Shown piece after piece: positions 1 to 8,157 of a stretch of DNA of 64,000 nt. Position 1 is the first letter of the stretch. Each line of letters starts with the position of its first letter. The position numbers were made by a program, and so were the translations under genes. The notes below the pieces were generated by a model. The model was not told where the DNA came from, ran no database searches, and was given only the letters and a program-made list of their open reading frames with translations. Origin of the DNA: Halomonas sp. HAL1 (lineage in GTDB: Bacteria > Pseudomonadota > Gammaproteobacteria > Pseudomonadales > Halomonadaceae); NCBI RefSeq assembly GCF_030544485.1, contig NZ_CP130610.1, positions 1,736,001 to 1,800,000 of the forward strand, given 5' to 3'.

Positions 1-1186
1 CCCACATTTGGTCGTTTGAGGTATAAGTGATGGTGAAGCCACTCGTATCCAGGTGACGCTGCAACTGGATGATCTCAGCTAAGTCGATGGCAGCCAGCAT
101 GGTAGTCTGCCCCCGATCGAACGTCACCGCTAGTAAGCCGTAGCTGCTGCGTTCGGGATCAGGAAAATGCCAACTGACACGCTGATGAAGTTCATTTTGC
201 TGACGTAGCCAGCCCAGTGTTGCTGGGCTGGTCAGTTGATCCATCATCCATAGTAGGTTCGCCGGTTCGCGACCCACTTGCCATCGTACTTGGGCGTCAT
301 CGGCTAAGTGAACGATGGCCAGCAAGCTTGGCTCGTCACGCATGTAGGTTCGCATCTCTACCTCTTGGAGCTCGCGAACGACACGGCGACCCTCGTCTCT
401 TAGCGCCATCCAGCGCTCTGTTAGGCGCTCAATCTGTTTTACTCTTGACTCAATTCGCTGCTCCATGCCATCGGCGACATTGTTCACTAGCGTATCGGCA
501 GCGGTGAGGCGGGCGTTGTACTGTACCCAGCTGCTGGCCAGCCAGATCATAATGCTGACCGTGACGCCTACCACACCGACGATAATGGCAGAGCGGGGAA
601 GGGGCAGCGTCGGATAGGTGTGCTGATGGGCAATAATCAGTAGAGCTGCGCCCAGCAGGAGGCAGAATAAGCTACCCATGGAAGTGAGGCCTGCCACCGA
701 GTCGGGCGGCGTCTGGGTGATCAGTGGGTAAGCCAACGTAGTAACGCCGATTATGATCGATGCCCAGCCGATCAAACGATAACCGCGCCGGGTGTCCCCT
801 GATGTTGGAGAAAAGAAACAACTCGTTCCCATGATCACTACCAGCAACGCAGGTACCGTGCCCAGGCGTGGCTGCCCGGTGAGCCATGAAAGCCCGTCGT
901 CCGTTCCTGGTGCGAGAAGATCATGACCAAGGCTATAACCACCCAATGCGATCATCAAGCCGCCAGCTAAACGTCGCCAGCGTGGCTGGTGGCTCAGCAG
1001 GGCTAGTAGGCCGACGCTAACCATCAGCACGGCAAGGGTGCCGTCAGGGCTCAAACGCCACTGTGGCGGTAGCGGGAGGTGAGCAACGCGGTCTAGCAAC
1101 AGGCTGCTGACACCAATCAGCAAGCAGCTAGTGAGCAGAATCAAAAGCCAAGCCTGCATGGCGAGACGACGGTTAGACTGAGCCAT
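1..1186 (-). CDS. Seven-TM membrane sensor protein, N-terminal part (runs off window)
   Basis: Reading the minus strand from the ATG at 1186 gives an open frame with no stop to the window edge (about 395 codons). AAGGAC upstream serves as ribosome binding site. The first 230 residues hold about seven hydrophobic helices (the first begins around MQAWLLILLTS, the last around SAIIVGVVGV). A coiled, charged stretch (EQRIESRVKQIERLTERW) and a soluble, probably periplasmic sensing region follow. This layout is typical of membrane receptors whose C-terminus is a GGDEF/EAL, histidine kinase or PAS output domain. That output lies beyond the window, so the enzyme class cannot be named. No partner gene is visible: the next gene is divergent. 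Confidence 0.6.
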   Translation of the reverse strand, partial: MAQSNRRLAMQAWLLILLTSCLLIGVSSLLLDRVAHLPLPPQWRLSPDGTLAVLMVSVGLLALLSHQPRWRRLAGGLMIALGGYSLGHDLLAPGTDDGLSWLTGQPRLGTVPALLVVIMGTSCFFSPTSGDTRRGYRLIGWASIIIGVTTLAYPLITQTPPDSVAGLTSMGSLFCLLLGAALLIIAHQHTYPTLPLPRSAIIVGVVGVTVSIMIWLASSWVQYNARLTAADTLVNNVADGMEQRIESRVKQIERLTERWMALRDEGRRVVRELQEVEMRTYMRDEPSLLAIVHLADDAQVRWQVGREPANLLWMMDQLTSPATLGWLRQQNELHQRVSWHFPDPERSSYGLLAVTFDRGQTTMLAAIDLAEIIQLQRHLDTSGFTITYTSNDQMW

Positions 1187-1419
1187 CTGTTGTTGTCCTT
1201 CGGCTATGGTGTGCGGTTCAAGCATTGCCCCGATGGGAAGGAGAAACAGGGGAGGCCTTACAGGCGGTCATTTAGTCGGCAGTGACCAAAAAATATTGCG
1301 CTGTTATACAGGAGTAAGCTTAGTGTGCAATTAGAAATAAGTATTATAAAAGCGGGTTTTTATTAACATACGCTGGTAATCATGTAAACAAATGTTTCAG
1401 TTAGAGGTTGAGGTGTTTT

Positions 1420-1842
1420 GTGACAGATAGCCCATTCCCTATGCCACCGTCCCTGCTACTTTTGCTAGCCGACGCCATCCTCATACTTCATGTGTTGTTT
1501 GTGACCTTCGTGGTACTCGGCTTATTCGCAGTATACGCGGGCTATTTTCTGAACTGGCAGTGGGTGCGCAATCGCATTTTCCGCATCGTGCATTTGTGCG
1601 CGATTGGCTATGTGGTCGTTCAAGCCTGGTTAGGTGTTGTTTGCCCGTTAACCACCTGGGAAATGGCGCTTAGAGCAGAGGTGGGGGCTGGCACCTATTC
1701 GGGGTCATTTATTCAGCACTGGCTGCATAGCCTGCTCTATTTCACGTTACCGGCGTGGGTGTTTGTGGTGGTTTATTCGCTATTCGGCAGCTTGGTGTTG
1801 GCGAGTTGGTTTGTGGTGAAGCCTCGTCAGCACTCTCCATAG
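1420..1842 (+). CDS. DUF2784 family membrane protein
   Basis: A protein of about 140 residues with four predicted transmembrane helices and the features of the DUF2784 family: LHVLFVTFVVLG near the start, an NRIFRIVHLC segment, the CPLTTWE motif and an HWLHSLLYFTLPAWVF segment. Its function is unknown. I chose the GTG at 1420 because GAGGTG lies a few bases upstream. A TTG at 1408 and an ATG at 1441 are in frame and possible. The gene is followed 47 bases later by the SixA-CHAD gene on the same strand, so the two may be co-transcribed. I see no regulatory element of note. Confidence 0.75.
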   Translation: MTDSPFPMPPSLLLLLADAILILHVLFVTFVVLGLFAVYAGYFLNWQWVRNRIFRIVHLCAIGYVVVQAWLGVVCPLTTWEMALRAEVGAGTYSGSFIQHWLHSLLYFTLPAWVFVVVYSLFGSLVLASWFVVKPRQHSP

Positions 1843-1889
1843 AAGATGGGCGTGTACTAAACTTTGCGTATCACACCTGGGAGCAGCTC

Positions 1890-3260
1890 ATGCGGCACTT
1901 ATACCTAATGCGGCACGCCAAGGCCAAACAGCCCAGTGGCGATATGACCGACCACCAACGGCCGTTGCGAAAGCGGGGTAAGCGTCAGGCAGCGGCGATG
2001 GCGCCTGTGCTGCAGCGCTGGCAAGCGTTCGAAGGGGAGATTTACGTCAGTACAGCGGCTCGCACGCGAGAAACTTTCGCCGAAATAGCAGCGCAACTGC
2101 CTGAAAGCACCCTGACCAAACAAGCTCACTTCAATGAAGACCTATACACTTTCGATGGTGGCGGGCTGCAGACATGGCTCAAAGCGTTACCGAATAAAGC
2201 CGAAAGGGTACTGGTGATTGGACATAACCCGGCGCTGTACGATCTGGCACGTTGGCTCGATAAGACGGTGCCGGATTCGCTGCCCACCGGTAGCGTGCTG
2301 CATTTCACGCTGTCTGGCACTGCCTGGAAAAGTTTAGGGCAGGGCGATGCCAAGCTGGTGGGCTGCCTCACTCCAGAAGTGGCCAGTTACCCACTTTTCA
2401 AGCGCCTTGCCCCTCAACCACCTAAACACAAAAGCGACACCGCCAGCCGTATGCGTGACATGCTGGCGCATCAGTATCAAATGATCCGGGCCTTGGAACC
2501 TGGCGTCATCGCAGGTGTTGATCCTGAATTTCTGCACCAGTATCGGGTCAACCTGCGCCGTAGCCGAGCAGTTGGTGAGTCCGTGCGCTCCATTACCAAG
2601 GTGCCTGGCCTGAAGAAGATGCTTAAGCGGCTCAAGCATCGTGCCCAGGCCACCAGTGACCTGCGTGATATTGATGTGTTTCTGGAGGATATGGTCAAGA
2701 CGCCCTCGCCGCTCTCTGCGGTTGCTCGCCAGGGATTGACGCAGTGGCTGCAGGCTAACCAGCGGGAACGGCACCAGACGCTGTGCCAGCAGTTAAATGC
2801 ACCGGCGTACGCTGAAGAGCTTGAGGGCTGGCAGAGTTTTATCGCTTCCGATGATGTTGGAAAGGCGCTGTCAAAACTCACGCTAAAACGCATCAAGGCA
2901 GTACTGGATGAGCGCATCACACGCCACGATGAGGATCTGGCGGCACTCTCATTGGACGCTCACGACGCCGAGTTCCATGAACTGCGCAAGGGCGTGAAGC
3001 GGATTCGTTACCTGGCTGATTTAAACCCAGAGACTCCTGAGCCGTTCCTGACTGAATTAAAGCACCGCCAGGGCCTGCTCGGCGACTATCAAGACCTGTG
3101 TACCCGTCAGGCTTGGCTGGATGCGTTTAGCGCAAGTCCCGATAACGACCCGCAACAACAGCAGGAGTGTACCCAGTGGCGCGCTTCGTTAGAGAAGCCG
3201 AAGCTGGCGCTGCGCAAGAAAGTATTGGCGTTGAAACCTTTCTCAAACGTTACAGCTTAA
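1890..3260 (+). CDS. SixA-type histidine phosphatase fused to a CHAD domain
   Basis: A 456-residue protein from the ATG at 1890, preceded by GGGAGCAG. The first ~160 residues are a SixA-like histidine phosphatase: the RHG-type motif appears as LYLMRHAKA, with a TAARTRETF segment and a second catalytic-type histidine in VLVIGHNPALYDLA. Residues ~185-456 form a CHAD domain, with conserved histidines and basic residues in EFLHQYRVNLRRSRA and in the EFHELRKGVKRIRYLAD helix. SixA proteins remove phosphate from phosphohistidine. CHAD domains bind inorganic polyphosphate through basic helices. The fusion suggests a phosphatase that is recruited to, or acts on, polyphosphate-linked targets, which is inference. 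An in-frame start at 1755 would overlap the preceding gene and adds unrelated residues. Confidence 0.82.
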   Translation: MRHLYLMRHAKAKQPSGDMTDHQRPLRKRGKRQAAAMAPVLQRWQAFEGEIYVSTAARTRETFAEIAAQLPESTLTKQAHFNEDLYTFDGGGLQTWLKALPNKAERVLVIGHNPALYDLARWLDKTVPDSLPTGSVLHFTLSGTAWKSLGQGDAKLVGCLTPEVASYPLFKRLAPQPPKHKSDTASRMRDMLAHQYQMIRALEPGVIAGVDPEFLHQYRVNLRRSRAVGESVRSITKVPGLKKMLKRLKHRAQATSDLRDIDVFLEDMVKTPSPLSAVARQGLTQWLQANQRERHQTLCQQLNAPAYAEELEGWQSFIASDDVGKALSKLTLKRIKAVLDERITRHDEDLAALSLDAHDAEFHELRKGVKRIRYLADLNPETPEPFLTELKHRQGLLGDYQDLCTRQAWLDAFSASPDNDPQQQQECTQWRASLEKPKLALRKKVLALKPFSNVTA

Positions 3261-3296
3261 CGTAACAAGGTAGCCTTGCCGCCAGTCGTTACGCGA

Positions 3297-3334
3297 TATA
3301 TGATCCGTATATGATTTATATTCGTTTCATATAC
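3297..3334. promoter_or_regulatory. Candidate operator of the ParD-like/MAP operon
   Basis: GTATATGA at 3307-3314 and TCATATAC at 3327-3334 form a perfect 8-bp inverted repeat. TATATGAT also occurs as a direct repeat at 3297-3304 and 3308-3315, 11 bases apart, or one helical turn. The block ends 11 bases before the ParD-like start codon. Ribbon-helix-helix antitoxins commonly bind such AT-rich palindromes to autorepress. Binding here is inference. Confidence 0.55.
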
Positions 3335-3345
3335 TGGATGGTGTG

Positions 3346-3552
3346 ATGGGTATCGTAAAAATCAATGATCAGCTGCACGAAGATATTCGCAAAGCGAGCT
3401 CGGTGATGGTGCGTTCTATCAATGCCCAGGCGGAGTACTGGATAAAAGTAGGTATGCTCGCTGAGGCCAATCCGAGCATGACTTTCTCTGAGATTATGCG
3501 TGAGCAAATGAAACAAGCCGACGTTGAAGTAAGGAAAGTAGCCGGTGAGTGA
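3346..3552 (+). CDS. ParD-like ribbon-helix-helix protein
   Basis: A 68-residue protein resembling the ParD_like antitoxin family: a short N-terminal beta strand (MGIVKIN), then DIRKASSVMVRSINAQAEYW, then a helix with TFSEIMREQMKQ. ATG 3346 is preferred over GTG 3343, with GGA at 3336-3338 as a weak binding site. A perfect palindrome sits just upstream. The partner is not a ParE toxin: the frame overlaps the next gene, a methionine aminopeptidase, by 8 bases, so the two are translationally coupled. The protein may act as a DNA-binding autoregulator, an antitoxin, or both. Confidence 0.72.
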   Translation: MGIVKINDQLHEDIRKASSVMVRSINAQAEYWIKVGMLAEANPSMTFSEIMREQMKQADVEVRKVAGE

Positions 3553-4351
3553 GGTAGCGCTGAAAAACGAGGAGGAGTTGCGCTTAATGCGGGAAGCCGG
3601 TCGGCTACTCGGATTGGTGTTCAGTCATCTCGACCAACGGATAGCGCCCGGCGTATCCACCATGGCGATTAACGATTGGGCCGAGCGTTATATCGTCGAT
3701 TACCTGAAGGCTCGCCCGGCCAGTAAGGGGCAATACGATTACCAATACGTATTGAATGCCTCAGTGAACCACGTAGTGTGCCATGGCATTCCATCCGACA
3801 AGCAAACGCTCAAATCAGGCGATATCGTCAATGTCGACATTACCCTGGAGAAAGACGGCTTTATTGCTGACTCCAGCAAGATGTACCTGATTGGCGATGT
3901 CACTCCCTATGCCAAGCGACTGGTCGATAAAACCTATGAAGCCATGTGGCAAGGGATTCAAGCGGTCAAGCCCGGTGCCACCTTGGGCGATGTGGGTTAT
4001 GCGATTCAGCAACATGCCGAACAGCATGGCTACTCTGTGGTTCGTGAGTATTGCGGCCACGGCATTGGCCGGGAAATGCATGAAGAGCCGGAGGTGCTGC
4101 ATTACGGAAAGAAAGGCAGAGGCTTGGCGTTAAAAGAGGGCATGGTGTTTACCATCGAGCCCATGATTAATCAGGGCAGGGCCAAGATAAAAACCAAGCG
4201 GGATGGTTGGACGGTGGTGACCAGTGACAAGACATTGTCAGCCCAGTGGGAGCACACGATTGCCGTCACTGCTTCCGGTTTTGAAGTGCTCACCCTTCGG
4301 GCTGAAGAGCGTCTTCCCGATGAACTCAATCAATCTGGCGAAGATCATTAG
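3545..4351 (+). CDS. map: Type I methionine aminopeptidase (probable second copy)
   Basis: A 268-residue type I methionine aminopeptidase, which removes the initiator methionine from new proteins in the cytoplasm. All expected active-site residues are visible: the His in VCHGIPSD, the metal ligands Asp in NVDITL and Asp in IADSSKMY, His in GHGIGREMHEEP, Glu in FTIEPMI and Glu in QWEHTIAV. The enzyme should therefore be active. The start is GTG at 3545, inside the last codons of the ParD-like gene. A housekeeping map normally sits beside rpsB, which is absent here, so this is probably a paralogue. The coupling to an antitoxin-like gene is its unusual feature. Confidence 0.9.
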   Translation: MSEVALKNEEELRLMREAGRLLGLVFSHLDQRIAPGVSTMAINDWAERYIVDYLKARPASKGQYDYQYVLNASVNHVVCHGIPSDKQTLKSGDIVNVDITLEKDGFIADSSKMYLIGDVTPYAKRLVDKTYEAMWQGIQAVKPGATLGDVGYAIQQHAEQHGYSVVREYCGHGIGREMHEEPEVLHYGKKGRGLALKEGMVFTIEPMINQGRAKIKTKRDGWTVVTSDKTLSAQWEHTIAVTASGFEVLTLRAEERLPDELNQSGEDH

Positions 4352-4456
4352 GTGCGTTAAGCTGAAAGCACGACTTTCTGCATGGAGAGACTTTGCTTTC
4401 TATGGGTAAGCACTTGAGCAGTAACGTTTGAAAGCCAGACGAAATGGAGGTCAGCG

Positions 4457-5851
4457 ATGGCTAAAAAACCGACAGGCCGCGGAAACGGTAACACACCCAC
4501 TGGAGAAAACGGGGCGCTTGCCACCGTATCGTGTAGCACCGAAAAACTTCTGTTGGCGGCCCTGGAGCGGGGAGGCAGCTGTCTGGAAACAGGGCGCTTT
4601 CTTATCAGCTTTCGTGACGGATGGATGGAAGAGGGTATCAAGTCGTTAAAAGCCCAGAACTTTCGGGTGGCCGATGCCCGTGACTTTACCGATCAGGCCG
4701 TCAGCCTGGAAGACGCTGGGGATGCCGAAGCGATGGTGTTTCCCGAGCTAGGCGTGGCACTGGTGGGTGGTGATGCCTTGGAGCAACATGGCATGAGTGT
4801 GTTGGATAAGGTGTCAGCGGATAGTCCTATCGAAATCATTGAGCCGGAGTACTTTGCGTTTTCCGAGAGCTCTGGTTTTAAAAGCTCTGATTTTAAAAAT
4901 GCTGATTCTAAAAACTCTGGTTCTAAAAACTCTGGTTCTAAAAACTCAGAGTACCTCCGCGGCTTCTTGCGGGCAGCGAGTACCATCGCGCGCGACTTGG
5001 GTGTCGACCTTGATAGGGAGGACACCGATGAGGGGGCGGAGTCTGACGCTCAGCAGTCGACATGGGGGTTAACCCGGTGCAGGGTGACGCAAAGTAGTTG
5101 GAGTGGTGCAGGTATTAAGGTGGCCGTGCTGGATACCGGAATGGATCTTGGCCACCCGGATTTCGCTGGACGGGAATTCGTTACCCGCTCGTTCGTTGGG
5201 GAGCCGGTGCAAGATATGAATGGGCACGGTACGCACTGTATCGGCACGGCCTGTGGACCCGAGGCGCCAAGTGAAAGCACGCAGCGTTACGGTATCGCAT
5301 ATGAAGCGGAGGTCTTCGTCGGGAAGGTGCTGACCAACTCGGGCAGCAGTACCGGGGCGGGCGTGCTCGCTGGCTTGAACTGGGCCATCGCCAACCGGTG
5401 TGAGGTGATCTCGATGTCGCTTGGCAGCCAGAGCCCGGTGCAGGCCGCCTACACCCATGCGGGTGAAGCGGCGCTGCGTAATGGGTGCCTCATTATTGCC
5501 GCGGCGGGGAATTCTGCGACCAATACCGGCGCACCTGCCAACTCGCCTACCGTGATGTCAGTCGCGTCTCTCGATCCGAACCTAAAGCCCTCAAGCTTTT
5601 CTAATCATGGCAAGATTGAGATTGCTGCGCCTGGGCGCGATATCTTCTCCTCATGGCCACGGCCTACTCGGCATAAGTCGATCAGTGGCACCAGCATGGC
5701 GGCACCACACGTGGCAGGCTGCGCAGCCCTTTGGGCACAGTCTGATGACTCATTGCGGGGCAGGAAGCTGTGGCAGCAATTGATGGCTTCAGCACAAGAG
5801 CTGCCATTGCCGGAATCCAGCGTGGGAGAAGGTTTGGTGCAGGCGCCCTAA
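4457..5851 (+). CDS. S8 family subtilisin-like serine peptidase
   Basis: A 464-residue subtilase with GGAGGT five bases before its ATG. Residues ~25-135 look like an I9-type prodomain, ending in a stretch like SPIEIIEPEYFAF. Residues 138-165 are a low-complexity pentad repeat linker. The peptidase domain starts near 203 and carries the full triad: Asp226 in VAVLDTGMD, His257 in NGHGTHC and Ser413 in GTSMAAPHVAG, plus the oxyanion Asn352 in AAAGNSAT. I see no signal peptide, so it is either intracellular or exported by an unrecognised route. A small inhibitor-like gene follows 69 bases downstream. Confidence 0.88.
   Translation: MAKKPTGRGNGNTPTGENGALATVSCSTEKLLLAALERGGSCLETGRFLISFRDGWMEEGIKSLKAQNFRVADARDFTDQAVSLEDAGDAEAMVFPELGVALVGGDALEQHGMSVLDKVSADSPIEIIEPEYFAFSESSGFKSSDFKNADSKNSGSKNSGSKNSEYLRGFLRAASTIARDLGVDLDREDTDEGAESDAQQSTWGLTRCRVTQSSWSGAGIKVAVLDTGMDLGHPDFAGREFVTRSFVGEPVQDMNGHGTHCIGTACGPEAPSESTQRYGIAYEAEVFVGKVLTNSGSSTGAGVLAGLNWAIANRCEVISMSLGSQSPVQAAYTHAGEAALRNGCLIIAAAGNSATNTGAPANSPTVMSVASLDPNLKPSSFSNHGKIEIAAPGRDIFSSWPRPTRHKSISGTSMAAPHVAGCAALWAQSDDSLRGRKLWQQLMASAQELPLPESSVGEGLVQAP
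4868..4942 (+). repeat. 15-bp tandem repeat in the peptidase linker
   Basis: Five consecutive 15-bp units, of the form AACTCTGGTTCTAAA, encode pentads SSGFK, SSDFK, NADSK, NSGSK and NSGSK between the prodomain and the catalytic domain. The last two units are identical, while the first three carry substitutions. The unit is a multiple of three, so copy-number changes would keep the frame. Confidence 0.9.
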
Positions 5852-5920
5852 CAGGGGCGACGCGCTGGGCAGCCACTTCTTTCAGGCTGTCCAGCGCACT
5901 CACTTCGGAGATAATGCCAG

Positions 5921-6160
5921 ATGCCAACGGTAGCGCTATGGGTGATCACTATTTCCAGCGATCAACCGATAAATGAAATGGCCACGCGTCTCAGCGAGGA
6001 AGGACTGACCATCAAGGATATCCTCGAAGAGATCGGCTGTATAACCGGCTCCGCAGACGATGTCACGGCGGAACGGCTGAAGCATATACAGGGCGTGGTG
6101 GATATTGCGCCCGATATGCAGATTGATGTGGGGCCGCCGGGGGCGGATGAGACTTGGTAA
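5921..6160 (+). CDS. Small protein resembling a stand-alone I9-type peptidase inhibitor
   Basis: A 79-residue protein with the beta-alpha-beta-beta-alpha-beta pattern of subtilisin propeptides (I9): strand LWVITIS, helix INEMATRLSEEGL, strand KDILEEIGCITGS, helix VTAERLKHIQGV and last strand VVDIAPDMQIDV. The phrase IQGVVDIAPD closely mirrors propeptide ends. GGAG lies ten bases before the ATG. It follows the S8 peptidase gene on the same strand, which suggests a dedicated inhibitor or folding helper for that enzyme. The assignment is by pattern only, because I could not run a fold search. Confidence 0.55.
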   Translation: MPTVALWVITISSDQPINEMATRLSEEGLTIKDILEEIGCITGSADDVTAERLKHIQGVVDIAPDMQIDVGPPGADETW

Positions 6161-6261
6161 GCTTATTCACCTTTCAACATAGAAGTGGAGCTGCCAAAAA
6201 GAGGAGATTAGTCGCAACCTTAGGTGGTGATAGGGGAAAGACTGGCGCACTCTTGAGAGTA

Positions 6262-6295
6262 GGTGCGGATATCCTAGGCTAGCGATCTCCGCACC
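6262..6295. repeat. Inverted repeat between convergent genes
   Basis: GGTGCGGA at 6262-6269 and TCCGCACC at 6288-6295 are perfect inverted arms around an 18-base loop, between the inhibitor-like gene and azoR, which converge here. Neither side has a clear T-run. It could be a weak terminator for either gene. Confidence 0.4.
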
Positions 6296-6321
6296 AAACA
6301 AGAGGCTGTTGAATTCAATTA

Positions 6322-7023
6322 CTAGGCTGATTCGGCTATTGCATTAGCCACCATTTCCTTCTGTAAGTCAGCAACCAGAGTTTCAACATCGCGCAGAGCC
6401 TCAGCAATCGATTTATCCAACACCTCCCCACCCGCTTCCTGACCTTCGATCGCGATGTAGTGAACGCGAGTGATACCGATAAACGCCAGCGCGGTGGCCA
6501 AGTGTGGTTCAAGATGGTTCATATGGGCCATTTCTTCACCGGGAGCCATATTGACGCCACCTCTAGCCGTAAGAACAATCGCTTGCCTTGGGCGGTCATC
6601 CAGTTTTGGAATGTAAGGGTCGGTCGGGTTGCTCTCGTCAATATCCACTGTTCGGCCAGCGCGCACTACTAGATCGATCCACGCCTTAAGGGCGGCAGGC
6701 ATGCCGAAGTTGTAGAGTGGGGTACCGATAACGAGAATATCTGAGGCAATCAGTTCATCTACCAACTGATCGCTTTCTGCCAGCGCATTTTTCATCCAAG
6801 GCTCTAGATGTTCCTCAGGCGTAAACGCAGACGCAATCCAGTCATGGTTGATAAAAGAGGGTGGGTGTTGGCCGATATCCCGGTAGGTGACGGTGTCTTT
6901 CGGACGACTGGATTGCCAGTGGTTTATGAATCGCTGAGACAGGTGGCGGCTGTGGGAGCCGTGCTCATCTTTTCCCGCAATTCCGGGGCGTGCGCTAGCG
7001 TCTATGTGCAGGATATGAGACAT
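6322..7023 (-). CDS. azoR: FMN-dependent NADH-azoreductase
   Basis: A 233-residue flavodoxin-fold quinone/azo reductase. The N-terminal phosphate-binding segment ILHIDASARPG and HSRHLSQ contacts FMN, and the family motif TPLYNFGMPAALKAWID is clear, as is the TARGG segment. It transfers electrons from NADH to quinones or azo compounds in the cytoplasm. I chose the ATG at 7023 (GGAG eight bases upstream) because the ten residues added by the longer frame are not family-like. A divergent LysR gene and two identical-type palindromes in the shared promoter region suggest it is controlled by that regulator. Confidence 0.85.
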   Translation of the reverse strand: MSHILHIDASARPGIAGKDEHGSHSRHLSQRFINHWQSSRPKDTVTYRDIGQHPPSFINHDWIASAFTPEEHLEPWMKNALAESDQLVDELIASDILVIGTPLYNFGMPAALKAWIDLVVRAGRTVDIDESNPTDPYIPKLDDRPRQAIVLTARGGVNMAPGEEMAHMNHLEPHLATALAFIGITRVHYIAIEGQEAGGEVLDKSIAEALRDVETLVADLQKEMVANAIAESA

Positions 7024-7038
7024 GGGGAAACTCCAGTT

Positions 7039-7053
7039 ATGAGCTAAACTCAT
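7039..7053. promoter_or_regulatory. Palindrome 1, candidate LysR-type operator
   Basis: ATGAG (7039-7043), five-base spacer CTAAA, CTCAT (7049-7053). On the minus strand it reads ATAGATGAG-N5-CTCAT, the same extended form as the copy at 7127-7141. It lies 16 bases before the azoR start. Confidence 0.55.
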
Positions 7054-7126
7054 CTATGATTAACGACAGACTTAGCGTAGGCCTTGATCAGTGGCCCAAA
7101 CAAACGATCTTTTCTTGCTGTAATAG

Positions 7127-7141
7127 ATGAGCAAAACTCAT
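7127..7141. promoter_or_regulatory. Palindrome 2, candidate LysR-type operator
   Basis: ATGAG (7127-7131), spacer CAAAA, CTCAT (7137-7141), with ATAG directly before. It matches the copy at 7039-7053 in inverted orientation, 88 bases away, and ends two bases before the LysR start codon, as expected for autoregulation. Confidence 0.55.
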
Positions 7142-7143
7142 TC

Positions 7144-8043
7144 ATGAGCACTCGACGATTACCCTCACTGTCAGCACTTCGCGCCTTTGAAGCGGCTGCC
7201 CGCCATCAAAGTGCCAAGCAGGCGGCGCTAGAGCTCTCGGTGACACCTACTGCCATTAGCCATCAAATTCGTGGGCTTGAGGAGGCGCTGGGCATTGCGC
7301 TGTTTATTCGCAAGCCCAGGCAACTTGAACTTACTCCGCGCGGGCGGGAGCTGCAGCAGGTGTTGGAAGCTTCGTTCGACAATATTAGTCACACCATTGA
7401 GCGTCTGAGCGCCATACCGGAACGCCGTGGAATTACCCTCACGACCACCCCAGTCGTGGCAGTGCGCTGGCTACTGCCTTGGGTTTGCCTGCTGCGTGAC
7501 GCCCATCCCGGCATTGACCTGCGCATTCATGCCTCCCATGAGCCTGTTGCGCTGGATGGCGTTACTGCCGATCTCGCCATTCGCCATGGCGATGGACGCT
7601 GGCCTGGGTTAGTGGCTGAAAAACTGTTTGATACCACGTTGATTCCAACCTGCAGCCCGCAACTTGTGAAGCACGTTGCAGGCGATTTCACGAAGTATCC
7701 GCTGATTCACTTTCGTCCTCAGGGCATATTGATTTCGCCAATGGATTGGGTTGGCTATCAAAAAGTAGCGCAGATACCGGGATTGAGTATCGACGCAGGA
7801 TTGGCTTTTTCTGATGAAAGCCACGCTATCTCGGCGGCTGTTGGTGGTCAGGGGGTGATGCTGATGAGCCGACAACTGATTGAGGATGAGCTGGCCGAAG
7901 GCCGTCTGGTGCAACCCTTTGGCCCCGAACTAAATGACCGCGCCTTTTTCCTGGTCTACCCAGAAAGCCGCCGCAACGATCCGACCCTTCTGGCTATCCG
8001 GGAGTGGGTGATGGCGGTACCGGGAGTTAAATCAAAACAGTAA
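7144..8043 (+). CDS. LysR family transcriptional regulator (GcvA-like)
   Basis: A 299-residue LysR regulator. The winged helix occupies residues 1-60, with LPSLSALRAFEAAARH and QAALELSVTPTAISHQIRGLEEALG. The effector-binding domain fills the rest, with the GcvA-type phrases ADLAIRHGDGRWPGL and AISAAVGGQGVMLMSR. The start at 7144 gives the usual LysR N-terminus. A TTG at 7084 would add 20 atypical residues. It is divergent from azoR with duplicated palindromes between them, so it probably controls azoR. The effector is unknown, perhaps a quinone or electrophile. Confidence 0.85.
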   Translation: MSTRRLPSLSALRAFEAAARHQSAKQAALELSVTPTAISHQIRGLEEALGIALFIRKPRQLELTPRGRELQQVLEASFDNISHTIERLSAIPERRGITLTTTPVVAVRWLLPWVCLLRDAHPGIDLRIHASHEPVALDGVTADLAIRHGDGRWPGLVAEKLFDTTLIPTCSPQLVKHVAGDFTKYPLIHFRPQGILISPMDWVGYQKVAQIPGLSIDAGLAFSDESHAISAAVGGQGVMLMSRQLIEDELAEGRLVQPFGPELNDRAFFLVYPESRRNDPTLLAIREWVMAVPGVKSKQ

Positions 8044-8157
8044 ACTTATATTTGAATCCAGTTTATACCGTTATCTTGAGTGGGTTATCTATCCGGACCA
8101 CCTTTCTGCCTATCGAGTGCATAACGATTGAACAGCGGATCATTTCACCCAATGTTG

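Noticed and set aside
217..887. Two short frames within the first gene's region
   Set aside because: They lie within the long open minus-strand sensor frame, one antisense to it and one in another frame of the same strand, and have no support of their own.
3343..4351. A classic ParDE toxin-antitoxin pair
   Set aside because: No ParE-like gene is present. The coupled gene is a full-length methionine aminopeptidase.
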